Source: an uncultured Bacilli bacterium (GTDB taxonomy: Bacteria > Bacillota_I > Bacilli_A > RF39 > UBA660). Taken from it: DNA of 18,801 nt. Positions 5,884 to 12,779 of the stretch are shown here, in pieces. How positions within the stretch are numbered: position 1 is the stretch's first letter; the number at the start of each line of letters is the position of its first letter. The DNA is taken from contig CANQDN010000007.1 of NCBI GenBank assembly GCA_947593275.1, positions 1-18,801 on the forward strand, given 5' to 3'. The notes below the pieces were generated by a model. It did no database searches and was not told the DNA's origin. It saw only the letters and a list, made by a program, of their open reading frames with translations. Made by a program: the position numbers and the translations under genes.

Positions 5884-7565
5884 AAAGAATGAAGAAAATA
5901 TTTTATGCAATAGCTATACTAGTTATGAGTATGGTTATTATGCCAAATGTGTATGCTGAAGAAGCTAATAATGAATCAACACTTACTCAAGCAATAACTA
6001 CTGCTCAAACATCAGGAGGCACTATTACAATTACAGGTAATATAACTACAAATGATATGATAACAATTAATGCTCCATCTCAAACTATTACTATAGATCT
6101 TAATGGTCATACAATTACTAGAACTGGTGGAAATACAGTATTTCATATAACTAACGGGAATGTAACATTTAAAGATGATACTGGTAATGGTAAAGTAGAA
6201 AAAAATGATGGAATAGCCATTTATGCTGATACTGGATCAAATGTTACTTTAAATGGTGGTAACTACATTGGTGGAGGAGCATTTCCGGCTGTAGAAGTTA
6301 ATGGTGCAACTCTTACTGTTAGTGGAAAAACCTATATTGAAGCAACAACAGATATTGGAATTTCTATACATGATACTTCAACAGTTGAAGTTAAAGGAGA
6401 AGCAACAATTAAGGGAGAAAAACAAGGAATTTCAGTAGGTGGTACTGGTTCAAAACTTACAGTTAGTGATAATGTAAATATTGAAGGAGAATATGGTATT
6501 GGGGTCTTTGGTAATAATTCAGATGTTACTATTGATGGAGGCAATATCAAAGCTTCATCCTTTGCTGTTTCTGGAAATGGTTCTCAAACTACAAATTCAA
6601 CTATAAAAATTACTGGTGGAAATCTTGAAAGTACAGGATCTGCAGCTATATATCATCCTCAAACTGGTACTTTAACTATTGAAGGTGGAAATATCACAGG
6701 AAAAATTGGTATAGTTGCTCGTCAAGGTACTATTGATATAAAAGGCGGTAAAATTACTGCGTCTGGAAATGGAACAGATTCAGTTGGAGATGCAACAGAA
6801 AATGGAGGCAAAATACAACTTCCTTTAGGAACTGCAGTTATCGTTGATAATAAAAGTAATGGTTATAGTACTACAGCTAATGTAACTATTAATGGTGGAG
6901 ATTTTGATACTACATCATCAGATCCTGTTGTATCTTTAAAAGATGATGAAAATGATATTACTATTGAAAAAGGTAACTTTAATAAACCTGTTAATACTAA
7001 ATATTTAAATTCTGATAAATATTATGTTGATTTCGTTATTGATGATGAACATGTAATAGTAGTAGGTGTTAACAAAAACAGCAAAATAAATACTGCTGAT
7101 ATCCCAAAACCAACTAAAAGTGGTTATAGCTTTATAAATTGGTATAATGAGAGTACTTTTGATACAATTTTTGATACTACAAGTGAAATAACTGAAAATA
7201 AAACAGTATATGCTAGATTCACTAAGAATTCTTCTGTAACTAAATACTATGTTGAATTTGTAGTAGAAGGTGAAGACTCAACAACTATTTATGTAAGATC
7301 AGGAAGAACAATCGACAAAAGTGATATTCCAGAATATAAAAAAGAAGGATTTAAATTAGACGGTTGGTATTTAGACAAAGAATACACTAAAAAGTTTGAT
7401 TTTACAACACCAATAACCGCGGATATAACTTTATATGCTAAATATACTAAAGATGATGTTATTAATGAAAACCCTAAAACTTCAGATAACATTATCACTT
7501 ATATTTCAGTAGGTATCTTAAGCTTTGGTGCATTATTAATCGCAAGAAGAAAAATAACTGAATAA
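5880..7565 (+). CDS. Secreted beta-helix / InlB-B-repeat surface protein, sortase-type tail (paralogue B)
   Basis: A 561-residue paralogue of the preceding gene with the same plan. The signal peptide is likely cleaved after VYA (residue 26). A beta-helix-like repeat region occupies about 60-370, followed by two InlB-B-type repeats and the tail NPKTSDN (531-537), a hydrophobic span and ARRKITE. Similarity to paralogue A is patchy. The N-terminal beta-helix is diverged, a central part (GNGSQTTNST to GTIDIKGGKIT) is close, and 176 bp of the first InlB-B repeat (7098-7273 versus 5247-5422) differ at only two silent positions. GTG 5880 is the likely start; ATG 5889 is an alternative. The gene has its own poly-G promoter and terminator. 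Function as an adhesin or coat protein is inference. Confidence 0.8.
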   Translation: MKRMKKIFYAIAILVMSMVIMPNVYAEEANNESTLTQAITTAQTSGGTITITGNITTNDMITINAPSQTITIDLNGHTITRTGGNTVFHITNGNVTFKDDTGNGKVEKNDGIAIYADTGSNVTLNGGNYIGGGAFPAVEVNGATLTVSGKTYIEATTDIGISIHDTSTVEVKGEATIKGEKQGISVGGTGSKLTVSDNVNIEGEYGIGVFGNNSDVTIDGGNIKASSFAVSGNGSQTTNSTIKITGGNLESTGSAAIYHPQTGTLTIEGGNITGKIGIVARQGTIDIKGGKITASGNGTDSVGDATENGGKIQLPLGTAVIVDNKSNGYSTTANVTINGGDFDTTSSDPVVSLKDDENDITIEKGNFNKPVNTKYLNSDKYYVDFVIDDEHVIVVGVNKNSKINTADIPKPTKSGYSFINWYNESTFDTIFDTTSEITENKTVYARFTKNSSVTKYYVEFVVEGEDSTTIYVRSGRTIDKSDIPEYKKEGFKLDGWYLDKEYTKKFDFTTPITADITLYAKYTKDDVINENPKTSDNIITYISVGILSFGALLIARRKITE

Positions 7566-7575
7566 TAACTAAAAG

Positions 7576-7609
7576 AATTGGTAAATTAACAAAATTTATC
7601 AATTTTTTT
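7576..7609 (+). terminator. Rho-independent terminator of surface gene B
   Basis: AATTGGTAAAT (7576-7586) pairs with ATTTATCAATT (7594-7604, one G-U pair) and runs into seven T. Confidence 0.8.
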
Positions 7610-7638
7610 ACTCTAAAACACCTCAAATTACTTAAAAT

Positions 7639-7667
7639 TTGACAAATTCCAAAAAATATGATAGTAT
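7639..7667 (+). promoter_or_regulatory. Sigma-A-type promoter of the small unknown gene
   Basis: A perfect TTGACA (7639-7644) is followed 17 nt later by TAGTAT (7662-7667). It lies just downstream of the preceding terminator and about 35 nt upstream of the coding start. Confidence 0.65.
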
Positions 7668-7702
7668 ATTAGCTATCTTTTAAGAAAGGGGAATTGGTAT
7701 TT

Positions 7703-8068
7703 ATGGCTATGAATATTAATGTAAAATATGATATTGTTAAAAATTATGTTAGTGCACATCTAGATGAAGCTTTAGCATTTGGTTTAAAAGATGAAAATAT
7801 AAATAGCGAAGCAAAAAGATTATTAAACATTGTTTCTTCAGAGAACTTTTTAGCGGATCCACTTTATAGAACATTTTTAACCAAACGTATTGTTGATGAT
7901 ATGTTTAACGAAAAACCTCAATATTCTTTATATAATTCTCATGATTTAATAGAATTATTACAAGAACAAGCTACTCCATGGTTCTTATCTCAAAAGATAA
8001 TTTTTAATGCAAAATTTGCTTACCTTGAGATGAAAGAATCTATTAATAGCGAAGAACTATCAAGATAA
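7703..8068 (+). CDS. Small hypothetical protein
   Basis: A 121-residue protein of unknown function from ATG 7703, which has AAAGGGG at 7685-7691 at suitable distance. An in-frame TTG at 7694 sits too close to that site. The protein is soluble, mostly helical in character and acidic/polar, with no signal peptide, membrane segment or motif I recognise; landmarks are YDIVKNYVSAHLDEAL and DLIELLQEQATPWFLS. It is monocistronic, with its own TTGACA promoter and a terminator. Its start region (TTGGTATTTATGGCT) closely resembles that of the minus-strand regulator at 17349-17540, but the proteins then diverge. It lies between two surface-protein pairs, so a regulatory or accessory role is possible but unsupported. 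Confidence 0.7.
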   Translation: MAMNINVKYDIVKNYVSAHLDEALAFGLKDENINSEAKRLLNIVSSENFLADPLYRTFLTKRIVDDMFNEKPQYSLYNSHDLIELLQEQATPWFLSQKIIFNAKFAYLEMKESINSEELSR

Positions 8069-8079
8069 TTTTTTAAATT

Positions 8080-8112
8080 AATCATTTAGTATTGTCTAAA
8101 TGATTTTTTTTT
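8080..8112 (+). terminator. Rho-independent terminator, overlapping the next promoter
   Basis: A perfect 10-bp stem AATCATTTAG (8080-8089) / CTAAATGATT (8096-8105) has a 6-nt loop and nine T (8104-8112). The loop and right arm contain the -35-like TTGTCT of the next gene. Confidence 0.85.
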
Positions 8113-8120
8113 GATAAAAT
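8092..8120 (+). promoter_or_regulatory. Putative promoter with a 9-T spacer tract
   Basis: TTGTCT (8092-8097) and TAAAAT (8115-8120) are 17 nt apart, and nine T (8104-8112) fill the middle of the spacer. The same layout and spacing recur before the paralogous gene at 9006. Transcription would start near 8127, shortly before AAAGGTG (8134-8140) and ATG 8148. Confidence 0.5.
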
Positions 8121-8147
8121 TGTTACTAGAATAAAAGGTGACTAACT

Positions 8148-8930
8148 ATGAACAGTATGCCATTTAATCAAGAAAATAATACTGAAGAAAATAGTAAAAC
8201 AAGTTTAAAAAATAATATCCTAGCAGCTGCCATAATTGCTTTGTCTGTAATGATAATAGGAATAAGTGGTTCTTATGCTTTTTTCCTAAATGAAGTCCAT
8301 GAAGCAGAGGGTAGTGAAAAAGGTTTAACTATTAGTAGTGGTGAGCTACAACTTACCTTTGCAACAGAAAGTGATAAATATATAAATGCTCAAAATGCTA
8401 AATTGATGAGCTCTGCTACTGCTTTAGCTAGTCAAAATTATACAGAGTTTAGTGTAACATTACCTAGTACAGCTAAAATAAATAAAGCAGCGTATGTATT
8501 TTATTTAACAGGATTTTCACTTACTGAAAATTTTAAAAACACTTGGGTTAAATGGGCTTTATTTGATGTAACAAGTAATTCAGAAAGTTTAAGTTTAGAG
8601 TCAGAAAATGTAGTAGCTAAAGGTGATTTTAGTAATGTAACGTTTAAAAGTGATGATTCTGCTGGTGCTGAAGAAGGAGATCCAGTTCAAAAACCTGCGA
8701 ATGATTATTATTTGATTGCTAGTGATACTACTGGTACTAATGGTGGTTCAACCACTGCTCCAGATCAAAGTAAATACATTGAAATATCAAAAGGAGCAAC
8801 CGGAGATACAGTGAAAAAATATCGCTTATATATATGGTTAGAAAATGATGAAACACATAATCAAACAAGTTTATTAAAAGGAAAATTAAGTGCGCAAGTT
8901 GCATTTAGAGGAATATCAAAAGTTAATTAA
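8148..8930 (+). CDS. TasA/CalY-like exported protein (paralogue 1)
   Basis: A 260-residue protein with a short polar Asn-rich N-terminus (1-20), a hydrophobic segment (about 24-42) and GISGSYAFF at the cleavage region. An acidic stretch and then GLTISSGELQLTF follow. This 'G(S/T)YAxF ... GxLxLT' arrangement matches SipW-dependent signal peptides and the first strands of TasA/camelysin-type biofilm-fibre proteins. The rest is Ser/Thr-rich beta-type sequence with no C-terminal anchor. It is probably exported and cleaved after A44, or remains membrane-tethered by the hydrophobic segment. No sipW-like peptidase is in the window. The paralogue at 9006 follows directly. Family assignment is by pattern only; fibre formation is inference. 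Confidence 0.65.
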   Translation: MNSMPFNQENNTEENSKTSLKNNILAAAIIALSVMIIGISGSYAFFLNEVHEAEGSEKGLTISSGELQLTFATESDKYINAQNAKLMSSATALASQNYTEFSVTLPSTAKINKAAYVFYLTGFSLTENFKNTWVKWALFDVTSNSESLSLESENVVAKGDFSNVTFKSDDSAGAEEGDPVQKPANDYYLIASDTTGTNGGSTTAPDQSKYIEISKGATGDTVKKYRLYIWLENDETHNQTSLLKGKLSAQVAFRGISKVN

Positions 8931-8939
8931 TTTTAGATT

Positions 8940-8974
8940 AAGAAATTTTGGTATTGTCTAAATGTTCTTTTTTT
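8940..8974 (+). terminator. Imperfect terminator, overlapping the next promoter
   Basis: AAGAAATTTTGG (8940-8951) pairs with CTAAATGTTCTT (8958-8969), with one G-U pair and two central mismatches, followed by T to 8974. It is the counterpart of the hairpin at 8080-8112. Confidence 0.6.
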
Positions 8975-8982
8975 GATACAAT
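8954..8982 (+). promoter_or_regulatory. Putative promoter with a 7-T spacer tract
   Basis: TTGTCT (8954-8959) and TACAAT (8977-8982) are separated by 17 nt containing a seven-T run (8968-8974). It matches the layout at 8092-8120 despite a different T-run length. Confidence 0.5.
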
Positions 8983-9005
8983 TATTATTAGAGTAGGGTG
9001 ATGTT

Positions 9006-9815
9006 ATGAATAATATGCCATATAATCAAAATGATAATAATATTCAAAATAATTACATACAAAATAATCCACAATATAATCAAGAGAATAATTTTCAAAA
9101 TAACAATGTTGAAGAAAACAGTAAAACAAGTTTAAAAAATAATATTTTAGCAGCTGCCATAATTGCTTTGTCTGTAATGATAATAGGAATAAGTGGTTCA
9201 CATGCTTTTTTCTTAAATGAAGTCCATGAAGCACCAGGAAGTCAAAACGGATTAACTGTTAACAGTGGTGAATTACAACTTACATTTGATACTCTATCAA
9301 ATAAATATATTAATGTTTCATCCGCAGCTTTAATGACTGAAACCGAAGCCCTAAAAAGTAATAATTATACAGAATTTAGTGTAACATTACCTAGTACGGC
9401 TAAAATAAGTAATGCAGCTTATATATTTTACTTAACAGAATTTAGTCTCACTAAGAATTTTAAAAATGCATGGGTTAAATGGGCTTTATTTGATGTAACA
9501 AATAATGAAGTTAGCAATTTACAATTAACATCTGCAGTAGCAAAAGGAAATTTTAATAATGTTACTTTTAAAAATGAACCAACAGCAGAACCTCCCACTA
9601 AAAGTGAAGCAAGTGATTATTATTTAGTAAGTGAATCACCTACAGCTCCAGATAGTAGTAAGTACATAACTATAAATAAAGGTGAAAATGGTACTACCAA
9701 AAAATATCGTTTATACCTATGGTTAGAAAATGATGACAAACAAAATCAAACAGTTCTTTTAAAAGGAAGTTTATCGGCTAAAGTAGCCTTTAGAGGAATT
9801 TCCAAAGCTAGTTAA
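9006..9815 (+). CDS. TasA/CalY-like exported protein with Asn/Gln-rich N-terminus (paralogue 2)
   Basis: A 269-residue paralogue of the preceding gene. Residues 1-40 are extreme in composition: 23 of 40 are Asn or Gln, built from degenerate N/Q/Y/I units. A hydrophobic segment (about 47-65), GISGSHAFF (likely cleavage after A67) and GLTVNSGELQLTF follow, as in SipW-type signal peptides and TasA/camelysin-like proteins. The 123 bp encoding the signal region (9111-9233) differ from the paralogue (8184-8306) at only about six positions, while much of the mature domain is diverged. AGGGTG (8995-9000) precedes ATG 9006. There is no C-terminal anchor. The long polar N-terminus would be cytoplasmic or removed with the signal peptide. 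Confidence 0.65.
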   Translation: MNNMPYNQNDNNIQNNYIQNNPQYNQENNFQNNNVEENSKTSLKNNILAAAIIALSVMIIGISGSHAFFLNEVHEAPGSQNGLTVNSGELQLTFDTLSNKYINVSSAALMTETEALKSNNYTEFSVTLPSTAKISNAAYIFYLTEFSLTKNFKNAWVKWALFDVTNNEVSNLQLTSAVAKGNFNNVTFKNEPTAEPPTKSEASDYYLVSESPTAPDSSKYITINKGENGTTKKYRLYLWLENDDKQNQTVLLKGSLSAKVAFRGISKAS

Positions 9816-9845
9816 CTTAAGGTTAAATCCTTAAGTTTTTCTTTT
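9814..9845 (+). terminator. Rho-independent terminator of paralogue 2
   Basis: A perfect 9-bp stem AACTTAAGG (9814-9822) / CCTTAAGTT (9829-9837) is followed by T-rich sequence (TTTTTCTTTTT). The left arm overlaps the last two bases of the stop codon. Confidence 0.85.
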
Positions 9846-9859
9846 TCCATTTTTTGGAG

Positions 9860-9888
9860 TTTAAATAAGTCGAATTTTATGATATAAT
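9860..9888 (+). promoter_or_regulatory. Extended -10 promoter of the ftsEX operon
   Basis: A perfect TATAAT (9883-9888) is preceded by a TGn element (T9880 G9881). A poor -35 (TTTAAA, 9860-9865) lies 17 nt upstream. The extended -10 probably compensates for the weak -35. Confidence 0.6.
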
Positions 9889-9922
9889 GTAAAATATGAT
9901 GCTAGTAAAGGAAGTGTAGTTA

Positions 9923-10624
9923 ATGAAGTTCATTAGAATCAAAGATTGCTATAAAGTATATAAAAATGGCGTCGCAGCCATCGCTGATTTAACACTAGAC
10001 ATAGATAAAGGGGAATTTGTATTCGTAATCGGAGCTAGTGGCAGTGGTAAATCAACTTTAATAAAAATGTTATATCGTGAAGAAAAACCTACCAAAGGTA
10101 TCGTCGAAATTGGTGGTATAAATGTCGGCAAACTACGCAACAGAACTGTATATAAACTAAGAAGAAAATTAGGAATAGTTTTTCAAGACTTTAAATTACT
10201 TCCTAAACTTACTGTTTATGAAAATGTTGCTTTTGCTCTCGAATGTATTGGCATGAAAGGAAACGAAATAAGACCTAGAGTTCTTAAAGCTTTAGAACAT
10301 GTCGGTCTAAAAGATAAAACTAGAAGTTTCCCTAATGAATTATCCGGTGGTGAACAACAAAGAGTCTGTATCGCAAGAGCAATTGTAAACAATCCCAAAC
10401 TTTTAATCTGTGATGAACCAACAGGAAACCTCGATCCTAAAACATCCAAAGAAATAATGGATGTCTTAGATGCCATAAATAAAGATTTAGGAACAACTAT
10501 CATCATGGCTACCCATGATAAAGAAATAGTTAATCGCATGAAAAAAAGAGTAATTGTCTTAGATAGTGGTGTTTTAGCCCAAGACCATGAGAAAGGAAGT
10601 TATAAATCAAGTGAAGCCTTTTAG
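9923..10624 (+). CDS. ftsE: Cell-division ATP-binding protein FtsE
   Basis: This is the ABC ATPase of the FtsEX complex, which couples ATP hydrolysis on the cytoplasmic face to activation of a cell-wall hydrolase outside. At 233 residues it has the family length. Walker A GASGSGKST is at 37-45, the Q-loop glutamine at 88 (VFQDFKLL), the signature LSGGE at 140-144 and Walker B LLICDEP at 160-166, followed by GNLDP and the H-loop in MATHD. AAAGGAAG (9907-9914) is 8 nt from ATG 9923. It is the first gene of an operon with ftsX and an M23 hydrolase, and its 3' end overlaps ftsX. Confidence 0.96.
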   Translation: MKFIRIKDCYKVYKNGVAAIADLTLDIDKGEFVFVIGASGSGKSTLIKMLYREEKPTKGIVEIGGINVGKLRNRTVYKLRRKLGIVFQDFKLLPKLTVYENVAFALECIGMKGNEIRPRVLKALEHVGLKDKTRSFPNELSGGEQQRVCIARAIVNNPKLLICDEPTGNLDPKTSKEIMDVLDAINKDLGTTIIMATHDKEIVNRMKKRVIVLDSGVLAQDHEKGSYKSSEAF

Positions 10625-11504
10625 AATTATAATTAGAAGTATTAGAGATTCTTTCAAAAGTGTATTTAGAAATTTTAGTTTAAGTATGGCCAGTGTTATA
10701 TGTACAACTATAACTTTAATATTAGTCGCTTTAGCGATTATTGTAACTGTAAATGTAAATCATGTTACTAAAACCATGGAAGAAGAACTAACAATTGTTG
10801 TTTATGCTAAAGAAGAAGCTACCCCTGAACAAGTGGAAAATATCGAAAATCGTATAAATAAAATAAGTGGTGTAAAAGATGTGGTTGCGAAAAGTAAAGA
10901 AGAATGGAAACTCGAAATGAAGAACTATTCTCATACCCTTGAAGTAACTCTTGATTATTTAGAGAATAACCCTCTTTTAGATTCCTTTATTGTAACTGTT
11001 AATGATGTAAACAACTTAGCTCCAACCGCCAAAGAAATCCGAACTTTCGATGGTGTTGAAAGTGCTAATTATGGTGAAGGAATGGTTGAAGAAATAATCT
11101 CAGTATTTGACGTTATTAAAACTGTTACTATCGTTATAGTTATCGCTCTTGTATTAGTAACGGCTTTCTTAATTAGTAATACCATTAAACTAACCATCTT
11201 TTCTAGAAGAAGTGAAATTGAAATCATGCGTCTTGTTGGAAGCAGTAATATATCTATTAAATTACCATTTATTTTTGAAGGATTTTTACTAGGCATTGTC
11301 GGTTCTTTAATTCCCGTAATTGTAGCAATATATAGTTATGTTATTATCTATGAAAAATTTGGTGGATCTATTTCCTTTGGTGTAATTGAACTTGTAAAAC
11401 CAATGCCATTTATATTATATACCGCAGCTATTTTAGTTATTATTGGTTCTGTAGTCGGAATGTTTGGCTCATCTAGAGCGGTTAGAAAGCATTTGAAAAT
11501 ATGA
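10611..11504 (+). CDS. ftsX: Cell-division permease-like protein FtsX
   Basis: This is the membrane partner of FtsE. From GTG 10611 it is 297 residues, the usual length. AAAGGAAG (10592-10599) lies upstream of this GTG; the in-frame ATG at 10587 would add 8 residues but has no Shine-Dalgarno. It has four membrane segments: one near the N-terminus (SLSMASVICTTITLILVAL), then an extracellular domain of about 120 residues, then three more (starting near TVTIVIVIALVLV, FIFEGFLLGIVGS and FILYTAAILVIIG). This is the FtsX plan in which the outer loop contacts the hydrolase. It overlaps ftsE by 14 nt, and its stop shares ATGATGA with the next start. It is the only TGA stop I see among the window's main genes. 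Confidence 0.95.
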   Translation: MKPFRIIIRSIRDSFKSVFRNFSLSMASVICTTITLILVALAIIVTVNVNHVTKTMEEELTIVVYAKEEATPEQVENIENRINKISGVKDVVAKSKEEWKLEMKNYSHTLEVTLDYLENNPLLDSFIVTVNDVNNLAPTAKEIRTFDGVESANYGEGMVEEIISVFDVIKTVTIVIVIALVLVTAFLISNTIKLTIFSRRSEIEIMRLVGSSNISIKLPFIFEGFLLGIVGSLIPVIVAIYSYVIIYEKFGGSISFGVIELVKPMPFILYTAAILVIIGSVVGMFGSSRAVRKHLKI

Positions 11505-12706
11505 TGAAAAAATTTAGTTTAATATTAATTATTATCTTAATCGGTTTTACACCTTTAATGCTTGTAAATGCTGAAGATGCTGAAACCTTAGGTGATTTAA
11601 GAAAGATTTATAATAACTTTCTTGCTGAAAAAAGAGACTATGATAACAAAAGTCAAGCTGCTAAAAATGAAATGGCTCAAAAACAAGCCGCAATAAAAAA
11701 AGCTGAAGAAGATTTATCTTATGCTAAAATGGAACAACAAGAAGCTGAAACAGCAATCGAAGAATCCAATGCTCATATAGAATCTCTTAAAAAGGAAAGT
11801 GAAAAAGTCTTACAGTATATGCAACAAGTTCAAGGTCAAAATGCCTACTTAGAATATGTTACAGGAGCTACCAGTATGACTGAACTAATAACTAGAGTAG
11901 AAGCTGTAAAACAAGTAAGTGCGTACATAAAAACAACTGTTGATAACTTAGAAAAAGAAATCAAACGAAATGAAGAATTGCGAGCCGATTTAATAGAAAA
12001 ACAAAAAAAATTAGATGCTGAAATCATAACCTACAAAAAAAGAATTGAACAATTAGTCACTGATGCTGCAACATATGATAAATATGCTTTAAGTATTGAT
12101 GATAAACTAAAAACAGCTAAAGATACCTTAGATGCTAACGTTAAAATATGTCAAGAAAACTTAGGAAAAACTGATGATTCTGTTAAATTATCTGATTGTT
12201 CTAAAATTCCTGTTAATGGAGGTTGGTTAAAACCTTTAACTTATGGTGTTATTACAAGTACTATTACTGCTTCTCGTTGGGGTAGTGATCATAATGCTTT
12301 AGATATTGGAGGAAATGCTGAAGGAACTCCAATTTATGCTGCTGCTGCCGGCCAAGTTGCAAGTATCCTAGAAAGAACTAGCTGTGGAGGTAACCGCGTT
12401 TATATTTATGTAACCGTTAATGGTCAAAAATATACAACTTTCTACTATCACTTACTAAAAATTAACGTTAAAGTTGGTGATATTGTAACTCAAGACACAG
12501 TTATAGGAACCGTTGGAGGTGGTAGAAGTACTTCATCTTTATATGGTGGCTATGATACCTGTACAACTGGAGCCCATCTTCACTTTGGAGTAGCCCCAGG
12601 CTGGATTCCTTACCATGTTAGTAGTAAATACGTTATAACTCCTCCCGGATTTCCAAATAGAGAAGGTTATAGATTTACTTCTAGAACTGATTATTATCAA
12701 GAATAA
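11501..12706 (+). CDS. Secreted coiled-coil M23 peptidoglycan hydrolase (PcsB/CwlO/EnvC-like)
   Basis: This is the likely FtsEX-controlled cell-wall hydrolase or hydrolase activator. It has a signal peptide (about 1-24, ending LVNA), then a long charged coiled coil (about 30-225, rich in K/E/A/Q heptads), then a C-terminal LytM/M23 domain (about 250-375). Metal ligands appear intact: H264 and D268 in HNALDIG, and H359/H361 in GAHLHFG, so an active metallo-endopeptidase is expected. Order and architecture match systems where the FtsX loop binds the coiled coil to release an autoinhibited catalytic domain. The start is ATG 11501 or ATG 11504, overlapping the ftsX stop. Sequence alone does not tell whether it is orthologous to PcsB or only analogous. 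Confidence 0.92.
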   Translation: MMKKFSLILIIILIGFTPLMLVNAEDAETLGDLRKIYNNFLAEKRDYDNKSQAAKNEMAQKQAAIKKAEEDLSYAKMEQQEAETAIEESNAHIESLKKESEKVLQYMQQVQGQNAYLEYVTGATSMTELITRVEAVKQVSAYIKTTVDNLEKEIKRNEELRADLIEKQKKLDAEIITYKKRIEQLVTDAATYDKYALSIDDKLKTAKDTLDANVKICQENLGKTDDSVKLSDCSKIPVNGGWLKPLTYGVITSTITASRWGSDHNALDIGGNAEGTPIYAAAAGQVASILERTSCGGNRVYIYVTVNGQKYTTFYYHLLKINVKVGDIVTQDTVIGTVGGGRSTSSLYGGYDTCTTGAHLHFGVAPGWIPYHVSSKYVITPPGFPNREGYRFTSRTDYYQE

Positions 12707-12729
12707 TGCTCTTTTTAGAGTGTTTTTTT
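12706..12729 (+). terminator. Rho-independent terminator of the ftsEX-hydrolase operon
   Basis: ATGCTCT (12706-12712) pairs with AGAGTGT (12717-12723, two G-U pairs) around a T4 loop, then T to 12729. The stem is short. Confidence 0.7.
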
Positions 12730-12730
12730 C

Positions 12731-12759
12731 TGTACAAATTTAAAAAAATAATATATAAT
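12731..12759 (+). promoter_or_regulatory. Putative promoter of the GNAT-like gene
   Basis: A perfect TATAAT (12754-12759) has a partial -35, TGTACA (12731-12736), 17 nt upstream. It is placed just after the preceding terminator and 20 nt before ATG 12780. Confidence 0.55.
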
Positions 12760-12779
12760 TTAGATAATAAGGTGATATT

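Larger units (their letters stand above)
5790..5886 (+). repeat. Duplicated promoter/leader module, copy 2
   Basis: This is the second copy of the module at 4002-4098. Identical blocks (5790-5821 and 5837-5886) flank a different 15-nt central segment carrying 10 G. Confidence 0.9.

Noticed and set aside
6332..6550. Minus-strand open frame of 72 codons inside surface gene B
   Set aside because: Same repeat shadow as in gene A, with no start signal.
9004..9234. Minus-strand open frame opposite the start of the 9006 gene
   Set aside because: Its His/Tyr/Phe/Leu-rich content is the complement of the Asn/Gln-rich coding repeats.
10216..10539. Minus-strand open frame of 107 codons inside ftsE
   Set aside because: It lies wholly antisense to a strongly conserved ABC ATPase and lacks a ribosome-binding site or family features.
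10587..10610. ATG 10587 as the ftsX start
   Set aside because: No Shine-Dalgarno precedes it. GTG 10611 has AAAGGAAG upstream and gives the normal FtsX length, so the longer form is only an alternative.
11495..11530. Possible use of TGA as tryptophan, as in some Mollicutes
   Set aside because: ftsX ends at TGA where the family normally ends, and the Trp codons I checked in conserved proteins are TGG. The standard bacterial code fits.
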